Below are positions 18,263 to 26,841 of a stretch of DNA of 64,000 nucleotides, in pieces; the first letter of the stretch is position 1; each line of letters begins with the position of its first letter. A model generated the notes under the pieces. That model made no database searches. It worked only from the letters and a program-made list of their open reading frames with translations, and was not told the DNA's origin. Origin of the DNA: an uncultured Pelagibacteraceae bacterium (lineage in GTDB: Bacteria; Pseudomonadota; Alphaproteobacteria; Pelagibacterales; Pelagibacteraceae); contig CACNCB010000001.1 in the NCBI GenBank assembly GCA_902618695.1, positions 310,001-374,000 of the forward strand. The letters run 5' to 3'. The position numbers and the translations under genes were made by a program.

Positions 18263-18816
18263 TGAACAAATTATTTATCACCCTGTCAATAATGATGGGA
18301 GTTGTTGTACTATCATCTAATTATTTAGTTCAGTTCCCAATCAACTATTTTGGATTAAATGAGATTTTAACTTATGGAGCTTTTAGTTACCCAATAGCTT
18401 TTTTAATAACAGATTTAGCAAATAGGTCGTATGGAAAATTATTAGCAAGGCAAATTGTATATTTGGGCTTTTTAATAGGAATTATATTTACATTGTTATT
18501 CTCAACAGATTTTGCAGATTTAATCTCGGTTAGAATTGCAATTGGATCAGGGATTGCATTTATTACTGCTCAATTGTTGGATATTCAAATTTTTGATCGA
18601 TTAAGAAAAAAAGAGTGGTTTGTTGCACCACTTACTTCATCTTTGATTGGATCAACAGTCGATACATTTTTATTTTTTTCAATATCATTTTATGCAACAG
18701 GAGTACCTTGGGTAACTTTATCTCTTGGAGATTTAGCGGTAAAAATTTTAGTTGCTATAATAATGTTGATACCATTCAGAATGTTATTGAAAATTATTAA
18801 ACCAATTAAAGTTTAA
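18262..18816 (+). CDS. yhhQ: Queuosine-precursor transporter, YhhQ/VUT family
   Basis: Small membrane protein (184 residues, about six hydrophobic segments) of the VUT/YhhQ family, which takes up 7-cyano-7-deazaguanine or 7-aminomethyl-7-deazaguanine for queuosine modification of tRNA. Family features include FPINYFGLNEILTYGAFSYP, FLITDLANRSYGK and a central AQLLDIQIFDRLRKK. It is translationally coupled to rpmB and its end overlaps the convergent agmatinase-like gene by 4 bp. The exact substrate is inferred from the family. Confidence 0.82.
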   Translation: MNKLFITLSIMMGVVVLSSNYLVQFPINYFGLNEILTYGAFSYPIAFLITDLANRSYGKLLARQIVYLGFLIGIIFTLLFSTDFADLISVRIAIGSGIAFITAQLLDIQIFDRLRKKEWFVAPLTSSLIGSTVDTFLFFSISFYATGVPWVTLSLGDLAVKILVAIIMLIPFRMLLKIIKPIKV

Positions 18817-19688
18817 TATAAAAATTTATAAGACAAAATTTTATAAGCTAGTTTTGCAACAAGAAAATTATAAGAATTAAATCCTTTAATTGGAGACAGC
18901 TCATTAATATCCGCACCAACAATTTTTGAGTTTTTTGCTGCAATTCTTATTATATCCAATGTTTCATCCCACAAAAGCCCTCCTGGTTCAGGTGTACCAG
19001 TTGCAGGCATAATGCTAGAATCTAGTCCGTCTACATCAAATGTAAGATAAACAGTTTTATTTTTAATTAGTTTTTTAAATTTAGACAAATTCCATTTTTT
19101 TTTATCTTTTGCCCAAAATATATTTATTCTTGAAGAATTCTTTTTTAAAAATGGAATTTCACTTTCTGAGATATTTCTTATCCCAAATGAAATTAAAGAA
19201 ACATTTTTATAATCCAGACATCTTCTAATTGCTGAGGCATGTGAAAATTTCTCTCCATTATAGCTTTGACGTAAATCTGCATGGGCATCAAAATGCAAGA
19301 GGCAAATATTTTTATATTTTTTAGTAAAAGGAACAATACATCCAGGTGTTATTGAATGTTCTCCACCTAAAGTCATTGGGAAAAGTTTTTTATCTAAAAT
19401 CTCTTTATTAATTTTAGAGATTTTATTCAGGGCTTTTTTAATATTTTTGTCTATTTTAAATGGTTTTAAAGTTTTAATACCTATTTTCTTATAAGGTTCG
19501 CAGTTAAGTTCTTCATCATATAGCTCAACTTGATGAGATGCTTTTATAATTTCTTTAGGTCCATTTCTTGTTCCTCCTCCATAACTGACAGTTTTTTCTA
19601 ATCCAAATGGAACAATTACAGCTTTTTCTTTAAAGCTAAACCTATTATCAATTCCTAAAAATCCGTTTTTATTTAAGAGATATTTCAA
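18813..19688 (-). CDS. speB: Agmatinase-like ureohydrolase
   Basis: Arginase/agmatinase family di-manganese hydrolase that releases urea from a guanidino compound. Metal-ligand motifs are all present: GGEHSITPG, HFDAHADLRQ and FDVDGLDSSIMP. Length is 291 residues. It is the last gene of a three-gene polyamine unit (decarboxylase, deoxyhypusine-synthase-like enzyme, this). Agmatine is the default substrate, but the linked synthase makes an N-substituted agmatine equally worth testing. No arginine decarboxylase was recognised in the window. Confidence 0.82.
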   Translation of the reverse strand: MKYLLNKNGFLGIDNRFSFKEKAVIVPFGLEKTVSYGGGTRNGPKEIIKASHQVELYDEELNCEPYKKIGIKTLKPFKIDKNIKKALNKISKINKEILDKKLFPMTLGGEHSITPGCIVPFTKKYKNICLLHFDAHADLRQSYNGEKFSHASAIRRCLDYKNVSLISFGIRNISESEIPFLKKNSSRINIFWAKDKKKWNLSKFKKLIKNKTVYLTFDVDGLDSSIMPATGTPEPGGLLWDETLDIIRIAAKNSKIVGADINELSPIKGFNSYNFLVAKLAYKILSYKFLY

Positions 19689-19690
19689 TT

Positions 19691-20734
19691 TTATTTAAAA
19701 ATTTTTGTAAAGTTTTTTCTTGTTCTATTTTTCCACTCACCTTTATGATAAGCATCACTAGCAATTAATGGTAAAACACTAGTTGCTTCTGCAAACACCA
19801 TCTGTTCTTTTGTAATATCTACTTTTCCCCATGAGCTTGCTTCTTTTAATGTGGAGCTGCTACATGCACCGTCTCTACTATCAGCAACAGTAATTTGAAC
19901 AGCATATTTATGCATGTCTACATTTTTTCCTAATAGTTCAGCGCAAATAACAGTATCTTGAATAAAGTTTTTAGGCACACCACCACCAATCATAAATAAT
20001 CCAGAACCTTTAGATTTGATTTTAATTTCTGTTAGTTCTCTAAATTCTCTAACGGAGTCTATTGTCATATGTTTTTTTGGATTTTGTTCTTGATGCATAA
20101 CTAACCCGAATCCTGCGCTCGAGTCGGTAAAAGCAGGGCAGAAAATAGGAACATTGTTCTCAAAAGCGGTTTCAATTAAAGAGTCTTTTTTCTTTGAGTT
20201 ATTTTTTAAATATTTTCCCATTTCATAAATGAACTCTCTTGAAGTATAGCTTCTCGCCTCTAGGCTATTAGCGATTTCACATATAATTTTATCACACATT
20301 TGAAGCTCTTCTTCATCTATGTAGGTATCGTAAATTCTATCTATATAATTGTCCCTCAACTCAGTATCATCTTGAAATTGTGAACCTTGATAATGTTTAA
20401 AACCAAGAGCTTCAAAAAAATCCATATCTACTATAGAAGCACCTGTTGCAACAATTGCATCTACCATATTATATTTTACTAAATCTTTATAAATATTCAT
20501 ACATCCAGCTGCTGAAGTAGATCCTGCTAAGGTAAGGAAAATTGTACAATCTTTATCTTTAAGCATCTCGTTATAAATATTAGCAGCATTTGCTATTTCT
20601 CTTGAAACAAATGACATTTTTTTCATTGAGGATATAATTTTTCTAGAGTCGAAAGAAGTTATATCGATGTGCTCAACAGGATTTTTTAAGAAATCTCTTT
20701 TACTGTTATGACCTGGATTTTTTTGACTCGACAT
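19691..20734 (-). CDS. Deoxyhypusine-synthase-like enzyme, probable homospermidine synthase type
   Basis: Bacterial member of the deoxyhypusine synthase family (347 residues). Bacteria lack eIF5A, so such proteins are thought to transfer an aminobutyl group between small polyamines. NAD-site-type segments (LTLAGSTSAAG, DAIVATGASIVDMD, FMIGGGVPKNFIQD) are visible, and the catalytic lysine context of DHS is kept as SSWGKV. It lies between an ornithine-decarboxylase-like gene (1-bp overlap) and an agmatinase-like gene, consistent with homospermidine synthesis from putrescine. Product identity is inferred. Confidence 0.8.
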   Translation of the reverse strand: MSSQKNPGHNSKRDFLKNPVEHIDITSFDSRKIISSMKKMSFVSREIANAANIYNEMLKDKDCTIFLTLAGSTSAAGCMNIYKDLVKYNMVDAIVATGASIVDMDFFEALGFKHYQGSQFQDDTELRDNYIDRIYDTYIDEEELQMCDKIICEIANSLEARSYTSREFIYEMGKYLKNNSKKKDSLIETAFENNVPIFCPAFTDSSAGFGLVMHQEQNPKKHMTIDSVREFRELTEIKIKSKGSGLFMIGGGVPKNFIQDTVICAELLGKNVDMHKYAVQITVADSRDGACSSSTLKEASSWGKVDITKEQMVFAEATSVLPLIASDAYHKGEWKNRTRKNFTKIFK

Positions 20735-21918
20735 TAAGCTACCATGTTAGCTTTATTAATGTCTTTATCATACATTGTCATTATTGGATTATCGTCAACT
20801 TCGTAAATTTCATTTGAGTAATAGCCATTAAACTGAGTTCTAAATGTCAATCCGTATGCCCCAAGTTGACCAAGTTCAATATAATCATTTTCTTTAATAT
20901 TATTTGGAAGCAAAAAAGGGCCTTTCATATAATCCATGCTATCACACGTTGGTCCAAAAAAATCAAAAGCAGTTAATTTTTTTGAAATTATTTTATTAGA
21001 ATTTTCTTTAATCATTCTAGATGGAAATACGATATTTGGTGTACCTGCATCAAAAAGAGTTCCGTAGGTACCATCATTTATATAAAGCTTTTGTTTTTTT
21101 CTTAAATTAACCCTTACAACTGTTGAACCACTTTCAGCAACTAAAGCTCTACCAGGTTCACAAATAATTTCTGGAAGTTTTTCAATTTTTAAATTTTCTA
21201 AACTTTTTTTTATCTCATTAAAATAACTTTCTAAAGACTGTGGAATTAAGTCAGGATAGATCGTAGGGAAACCCCCACCCACATTAATATAATTTGGAAT
21301 AATTTTTGTCTTTTTAATTATATTTCCAATTTCACTAATACCTTTTGAATAAGAAATCGGATGCATGCATTGTGAGCCAACATGAAAACTTAAACCGATC
21401 TTTTTAGCATGCTGTTTTACAAGTCTCAATAAACCTGTTGCTTCAGAAGTTAACGCACCAAATTTTTTTGATAAATCAATTTCTGCATGTTCATTTGAAA
21501 CAGCAACTCTTACAAATAACTCTAAATCTTTAGCGTTATTTGTGCTCTCGATTATTTTAATTAGTTCATCTTTAGTATCTAAAGAAAAAGTTTTTACACC
21601 ATAATTAAAATATGCTTCTTTTATACTTTCTCTACTCTTAACACTATGCATATAAGAGCATTTAGCTGTTTTGCTAAAAGTCCTAATATTTTTAATTTCT
21701 TCAATTGATGCAACATCAAATTGTTCAACTCCACTTTTTATGATTGTTTTGATTATCTCAGGGTGTGGATTGGTTTTGACTGCATATAAAACTTTACCTG
21801 GGAATTTGTTTAAGAAAAATTTAACAGCAGATTTTATAGAATTCTTTCTTATACAGTAAACTGGTTTTTCAGGTTTCAGTTGATTTACTAGTTCTTCAAC
21901 TGATTTAAATTTTTGCAT
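20734..21918 (-). CDS. Group IV PLP decarboxylase, ornithine decarboxylase-like
   Basis: Alanine-racemase-fold decarboxylase predicted to convert ornithine to putrescine. The PLP lysine sits in YAVKTNPHP (about residues 44-52). FHVGSQC, VGGGFP, EPGRALVAESG and the active-site cysteine block FGPTCDSMDYM are typical of ODC and its lysine/ornithine-dual relatives. The frame runs five codons further to a TTG, but GGAGG lies 8 nt before the ATG at 21918, so that is the start (394 residues). It leads the polyamine unit. Confidence 0.85.
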   Translation of the reverse strand: MQKFKSVEELVNQLKPEKPVYCIRKNSIKSAVKFFLNKFPGKVLYAVKTNPHPEIIKTIIKSGVEQFDVASIEEIKNIRTFSKTAKCSYMHSVKSRESIKEAYFNYGVKTFSLDTKDELIKIIESTNNAKDLELFVRVAVSNEHAEIDLSKKFGALTSEATGLLRLVKQHAKKIGLSFHVGSQCMHPISYSKGISEIGNIIKKTKIIPNYINVGGGFPTIYPDLIPQSLESYFNEIKKSLENLKIEKLPEIICEPGRALVAESGSTVVRVNLRKKQKLYINDGTYGTLFDAGTPNIVFPSRMIKENSNKIISKKLTAFDFFGPTCDSMDYMKGPFLLPNNIKENDYIELGQLGAYGLTFRTQFNGYYSNEIYEVDDNPIMTMYDKDINKANMVA

Positions 21919-22086
21919 TTTAAATGCCTCCAAAAAAAATTTAATAAAAAAAAGTCTTTTTTGTAAAAAACTTTAATATTTTTCGCATATAAAAGTAAGC
22001 AGCAATAAAGTAAAGTAAATAATTCAAGCCAGAAATGCGTAAAATTCATATATTGTAATATCTTGAAGAGGACCCATATAAGGTAC

Positions 22087-22650
22087 ATGAAAGAAGAGCC
22101 AAAATTGCAAAATCTAAGTGATTTCGAAAATAAGTCATTATTGATAGTAGATGACGATAATCCTTTCCGTGAGCGTTTAGCAAGGGCGATGGAAAAAAAA
22201 GGATTTGAGGTTTTTCAAGCTGAGAGTGTACAAAAAGGAGTTGAATCTGTAAAAACTAAAAAACATGGTTTTGCTGTTGTAGACTTGAGACTTGCAGATG
22301 GCAATGGACTTGAGGTTGTAAAAGAAATTCAGTCTTCAAATAGTGATAGTAGGATTATCATGTTAACTGGCTATGGAAATATTCCAACGGCAGTAGCTGC
22401 AATTAAAGAAGGTGCTATAGATTATTTGGCTAAACCAGCTGATGCAGAAGATGTAGAGAAAGCATTATTGGCAGATCCCTCAAAAAAAGCAGCCCCACCT
22501 GAAAACCCCATGTCGGCTGACAGAGTTAAATGGGAACATATACATAGAGTTTTCGAACTTTGTAATAGGAATGTTTCAGAAACAGCCAGAAGACTTAAAA
22601 TGCACAGAAGAACTCTTCAAAGAATTCTTTCAAAAAGGTCACCTAGATAA
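22087..22650 (+). CDS. regA: Response regulator RegA/ActR/PrrA type
   Basis: Redox-responsive global regulator of the RegBA/PrrBA family. The receiver domain (about residues 15-130) has the acidic pocket LLIVDDDNPF and the phospho-acceptor aspartate in FAVVDLRLADG; the Fis-type helix-turn-helix at the C-terminus reads ELCNRNVSETARRLKMHRRT, characteristic of RegA. The frame opens upstream at a TTG (22063), but AAGG followed by ATG 22087 is a better start (187 residues). The cognate kinase RegB, usually adjacent, is absent from this window. Confidence 0.9.
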   Translation: MKEEPKLQNLSDFENKSLLIVDDDNPFRERLARAMEKKGFEVFQAESVQKGVESVKTKKHGFAVVDLRLADGNGLEVVKEIQSSNSDSRIIMLTGYGNIPTAVAAIKEGAIDYLAKPADAEDVEKALLADPSKKAAPPENPMSADRVKWEHIHRVFELCNRNVSETARRLKMHRRTLQRILSKRSPR

Positions 22651-23194
22651 ATTTTTTAATTTTAATTATGTGCTTAGTCAAGAGGGTTAAAAGCATAATT
22701 TTAAAAATCTCGGCTAATAGAAATGGTTTTGCGCCTAAAGCAAAAATTGGCTTATCCCATCCAATCAATGTTCCAAGCCAAATTAGACCTAAAATATAGA
22801 TCGTTGAAGTTGCGATAATCAATTTAAATAATACAACTAAAAAATTATCATTAACCTTTATTTTAGAAGCTAAGAAACAAGCTGTTAAAAAACCAATTAA
22901 GTAACCCATAGTTGGTCCTGTAAAGTAAACTAATCCAACACCTTTTTCAGGAGAATTTGAAAATACAGGAAGCCCTGCAATACCCTCAATTAAATATAGA
23001 CCAACTGTGGCTAGTGCAATTTTATGTCCTAAACTTATTCCCAAAAACAATACAATAAATGTTTGCATAGTCATAGGAACTGGATAGAAAGGAATTTTGA
23101 TTTTTGCTGATATAGTTAGAGCTATTGAACCAAGAACAATAACAACCAGAGATTTAAATAGTTTAGCTTGCGTGAGATTTTTTGTTAATTCCAT
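22643..23194 (-). CDS. bioY: Biotin transporter substrate-binding subunit BioY
   Basis: Membrane S-component of the ECF-type biotin uptake system. The 183 residues form about six hydrophobic segments, with the BioY signatures KIPFYPVPMTMQTFIVLFLG and GPTMGYLIGFLTAC. The ATPase and T-components (BioM/BioN) are not in the window; BioY can work alone or with a shared ECF module. Its end overlaps the convergent regA gene by 8 bp, and it is divergent from polA across a 114-bp AT-rich gap. Confidence 0.9.
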   Translation of the reverse strand: MELTKNLTQAKLFKSLVVIVLGSIALTISAKIKIPFYPVPMTMQTFIVLFLGISLGHKIALATVGLYLIEGIAGLPVFSNSPEKGVGLVYFTGPTMGYLIGFLTACFLASKIKVNDNFLVVLFKLIIATSTIYILGLIWLGTLIGWDKPIFALGAKPFLLAEIFKIMLLTLLTKHIIKIKKFI

Positions 23195-23308
23195 TGTTAA
23201 ATAATACTCAAAATATAAAAAATAATCTACTTATAATTGTTATAATAAATGAAAGTAAATTTTTTTATATACAGAATATATTATCATTATAATATTTAAT
23301 AATACCTC

Positions 23309-26083
23309 ATGAATAAAATTCAAAAAACAGATCATTTTTATTTGATTGATGGCTCTGGTTATATTTTTAGAGCTTATTATGCTTTGCCTCCATTGACTAG
23401 AAAAAGTGATGGACTTCCAACAGGTGCTGTAAGTGGATTTTGCAGTATGTTATTTAAATTACTAGAGGACTCAAAATCTGATCAAAATTTGCAAAAACCA
23501 ACACATTTTGCAGTAATATTCGACTCAGCAAGAAAAACTTTTAGAAATGAAATTTATAGTGATTACAAAGCTAATAGGTCAGAGGCTCCTGATGATTTGG
23601 CTCCCCAATTTGAATATATAAGAAAATCAGTTTTAGCATTCAATTTACCATCTGTAGATCTGCCCAATTATGAAGCAGATGATTTAATAGCCACATACGT
23701 TGATCAAATCCTTAAAAAAGGTGCAAAGGTTACAATTGTCTCATCAGATAAAGATTTAATGCAGCTCTATAAAAAAGGGGTTCGAATTTTTGACCCCATG
23801 AAAAATAAATTTATAACTGACGATGATGTCTTAAAAAAATTTGGGGTAGATGCCTCAAAAGTTGTTGATGTGCAATCTTTAGCAGGAGATAGTAGCGATA
23901 ATGTTCCTGGTGTTCCTGGGATAGGTGTTAAGACAGCTGCAGAGCTAATTAACAAATATGGCACTTTAGAAAATTTACTAAAATCTGCTCATGAGATTAA
24001 GCAAAACAAAAGAAGAGAAACATTAATAGAGAACAAGGATAAAGCGTTAATAAGTAAAAAACTTGTAACACTAGATCATAAGTCTCCTGTAAATAAAGAG
24101 TTAAGTGAATTTAAATTGCAAAATATAGATAAAGATAAATTATATAAATTTTTAAGAGAAATGGAATTTAACAGGTTGTTAAGTTCTGCAATTTCTGCTT
24201 ATGGAGAACCTGAACTAGAAAGTAATAAGACTGAAACTCAAAATATAGAAAAACAACAAACGATAAATAATAAAAATTATTATTTAATTAACAGTTTAGA
24301 TGAAATTGACAAATGGATAGAGGAGGCAGAAGAAGTTGGTGAAGTTGCTGTAGATACGGAAACCACATCATTAGATCCTCACCAAGCAGATTTAGTGGGT
24401 ATTTCTCTTTGTTCTAAAGTTGGAAAAGCATGTTACATACCAGTTGGTCACAAGTCTCCCAAGTGTCTTAAAAAAGATGCAGTAATTAAAAAATTAAAAA
24501 AAATATTAGAAGATCCTAGTATAAAAAAAATAGGTCAAAATATAAAATTTGATTTTATCGTATTTTATAAGTGCGGAATAACACTTTCATCAATGGAAGA
24601 TACAATGCTGATGTCTTATGTCTTAGATGCAGGAAAAAATAGACATAATATGGATACTTTATCAGAAATTCATTTGGGACATAAAACTATTTCTTTTAAA
24701 GACATGGTAGGCACAGGTAAAAAAGAAATTAATTTTAGTGAAGTAGAATTAGATAAAGCAAAAGATTACGCTGCTGAAGATGCTGATGTTACTTTTAGAT
24801 TATATAAGAAATTTATCAAAAATTTAAAATTAGAAAAAATGATAAATATCTATGAAATTTTTGAAAAGCCATTAATTAAAATTCTCGCATTTATGGAAAT
24901 AGAGGGAGTTGAAATTGATAGTAAGTTTTTAAAATCTCTTTCATCTAAATTTGAAAAAAAAATTCAAAAACTTGAAAAAAAAGTATTTAAAATTTCTAAA
25001 AAAGAGTTCAATATTGCATCCCCAAAGCAATTAGGTGAAATAATTTATAATGACTTGAAAATAGCTGGATTAAAGAAAACAAAAAAAGGAAGTTTTGCTA
25101 CAAGTGCAAGTGTTTTGGAGGATTTAGCTTTTAAAGGTCATGAGTTTCCAAAATTAATTTTAGACTGGAGACAAGTTTCAAAATTAAAAAATACCTATTC
25201 AGATGCTTTACCTGAACATTTAAACCCAAATACAAAAAGAGTTCATACTTCGTTTTTGCTGGCTGCAACAACGACTGGAAGACTTGCATCTAGTGATCCC
25301 AACTTACAAAACATACCAATTAAATCAGAAGATGGAAAAGATATAAGAAAAGCTTTCACTGCAAAAAAAGGGCACCTATTAATTTCTGCTGATTATAATC
25401 AAATTGAGATGAGAATTTTAGCAGATCTGGCAGATGTAAAGGAACTGAAAAAAGCTTTTAAAAATAAAGAAGATATTCACTCTTTAACAGCTAGCCAAAT
25501 ATTTAATATTGATATTAAAAAAGTTAATCAGGATCACAGACGAAAGGCTAAGGCTATAAATTTTGGAATTATTTATGGAATTTCGCAATATGGATTAGCG
25601 AAGCAAATTAACGTTTCTAATTATGAAGCGGAGGAATTTTTGAATTCATATTTTGCTAAGTTTCCAGAAATTAAAGTTTATATGGATAATACAATTAAAT
25701 TTTGTAGGAAAAGTGGATATGTCAACAATATTTTTGGACGAAGATCTCACTTTAATGGAATAAACGACAAAAACTTTAATGTCAGAAATTTTCAAGAACG
25801 TGCCGCAATTAATGCCCCCATTCAAGGTTCTGCCTCTGAAATTATGAGATTAGCTATGATAAGATTAGATAAGAAATTATCAGAAGAAAAAAACTCTAAT
25901 TCAAAAATGCTATTGCAAATTCATGATGAATTAATTTTTGAAATTCCAAAAAAAGATGAAAAATTAATGATTAAATTAATTGAGAAAGAAATGACTAGTG
26001 TGGCTCAGAGTGATTATCATTCTTTTTCAACTCCTTTAACAGTTGATATTAATGTTGGAGATAATTGGGGTATGTTACATTAA
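23309..26083 (+). CDS. polA: DNA polymerase I
   Basis: Repair and Okazaki-processing polymerase with all three domains (924 residues). The 5'-3' exonuclease/FEN domain (about 1-300) has FAVIFDS, YEADDLIA and SDKDLMQL. The 3'-5' proofreading domain (about 330-520) keeps the DEDD residues in VDTETTSLD, GQNIKFDF and YAAEDADV, so proofreading should be active. The polymerase domain (about 540-924) contains ADYNQIEMRIL, RRKAKAINFGIIYG and QIHDELIFE. Confidence 0.97.
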   Translation: MNKIQKTDHFYLIDGSGYIFRAYYALPPLTRKSDGLPTGAVSGFCSMLFKLLEDSKSDQNLQKPTHFAVIFDSARKTFRNEIYSDYKANRSEAPDDLAPQFEYIRKSVLAFNLPSVDLPNYEADDLIATYVDQILKKGAKVTIVSSDKDLMQLYKKGVRIFDPMKNKFITDDDVLKKFGVDASKVVDVQSLAGDSSDNVPGVPGIGVKTAAELINKYGTLENLLKSAHEIKQNKRRETLIENKDKALISKKLVTLDHKSPVNKELSEFKLQNIDKDKLYKFLREMEFNRLLSSAISAYGEPELESNKTETQNIEKQQTINNKNYYLINSLDEIDKWIEEAEEVGEVAVDTETTSLDPHQADLVGISLCSKVGKACYIPVGHKSPKCLKKDAVIKKLKKILEDPSIKKIGQNIKFDFIVFYKCGITLSSMEDTMLMSYVLDAGKNRHNMDTLSEIHLGHKTISFKDMVGTGKKEINFSEVELDKAKDYAAEDADVTFRLYKKFIKNLKLEKMINIYEIFEKPLIKILAFMEIEGVEIDSKFLKSLSSKFEKKIQKLEKKVFKISKKEFNIASPKQLGEIIYNDLKIAGLKKTKKGSFATSASVLEDLAFKGHEFPKLILDWRQVSKLKNTYSDALPEHLNPNTKRVHTSFLLAATTTGRLASSDPNLQNIPIKSEDGKDIRKAFTAKKGHLLISADYNQIEMRILADLADVKELKKAFKNKEDIHSLTASQIFNIDIKKVNQDHRRKAKAINFGIIYGISQYGLAKQINVSNYEAEEFLNSYFAKFPEIKVYMDNTIKFCRKSGYVNNIFGRRSHFNGINDKNFNVRNFQERAAINAPIQGSASEIMRLAMIRLDKKLSEEKNSNSKMLLQIHDELIFEIPKKDEKLMIKLIEKEMTSVAQSDYHSFSTPLTVDINVGDNWGMLH

Positions 26084-26092
26084 ATTTATAAC

Positions 26093-26131
26093 ATTGCCCA
26101 AATTAGGACAATTTAGTATTTTTAAAATACT
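26093..26131. promoter_or_regulatory. Two consecutive inverted repeats ahead of chvI
   Basis: The 50-bp polA-chvI gap holds two dyads. The first has arms ATTGCCC (26093-26099) and GGACAAT (26106-26112) with one mismatch. The second is AGTATTTT-T-AAAATACT (26115-26131), perfect over 8 bp, ending 2 bases before the chvI ATG. They could be operator sites, a weak polA terminator, or a hairpin that masks the chvI start. Confidence 0.4.
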
Positions 26132-26133
26132 TT

Positions 26134-26841
26134 ATGCAAAAACAAACAATAGCTTTAATAGATGATGATAGAAATATTTTAACAAGTTTGAGTATCGCAT
26201 TAGAAAAAGAGGGTTTTAAAGTTCAAACATATATTGATGGTGAAAGCGCATTAATTGGTTTAACTAGAATGCCACCTGACTTAGCAATCATAGATATAAA
26301 GATGCCTAAGATGGATGGAGAAGAGTTACTAAAAAAACTTAGAAAAAAAACTTCCTTACCAGTAATTTTTTTAACATCTAAAGATGACGAGATTGATGAG
26401 TTGTTAGGTCTAAAGCTGGGCGCAGATGATTTTGTAAAAAAATCAGGAGGTTTTTCAATAAAAGTTTTGATTGAAAGAATTAGAGTGCAGTTAAGAAAAA
26501 AAGATTCAAATAATATTCTAGAGGAAAATAAAAGCCTTATATCTCATGGAAGATTAAAACTAGATCCATCACAACTTGAGTGTGAATGGAATGGAAAACA
26601 GCTGCCTGATAAATTGACAACAACTGAGTTTTTAATCGTTAAAGAATTAGCAAAGAGGCCTGGTATCATTAAAGAAAGAGCTCAGCTAATGGATATAGCT
26701 TACCGAGAGGATACAGATATTGAGGATAGAACTATAGATAGTCACGTAAAACGAATTAGAAAAAAATTTAAAAAAGTAGACCCTGATTTTTCAGCTATTG
26801 AAACTAGGTATGGTAGTGGATATAGATGGAATGTTAGCTAA
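26134..26841 (+). CDS. chvI: Two-component response regulator, ChvI-like (OmpR family)
   Basis: Receiver domain (about residues 1-120, phospho-acceptor in [13 protein letters not shown], switch lysine in DDFVKKS) plus a C-terminal OmpR-type winged helix ([39 protein letters not shown]). Coupled by TAATG to a sensor kinase gene. Sequence and pairing fit the ChvG/ChvI (ExoS/ChvI, BatS/BatR) envelope- and acid-stress system of alphaproteobacteria. Length is 235 residues. Confidence 0.88.
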   Translation: MQKQTIALIDDDRNILTSLSIALEKEGFKVQTYIDGESALIGLTRMPPDLAIIDIKMPKMDGEELLKKLRKKTSLPVIFLTSKDDEIDELLGLKLGADDFVKKSGGFSIKVLIERIRVQLRKKDSNNILEENKSLISHGRLKLDPSQLECEWNGKQLPDKLTTTEFLIVKELAKRPGIIKERAQLMDIAYREDTDIEDRTIDSHVKRIRKKFKKVDPDFSAIETRYGSGYRWNVS

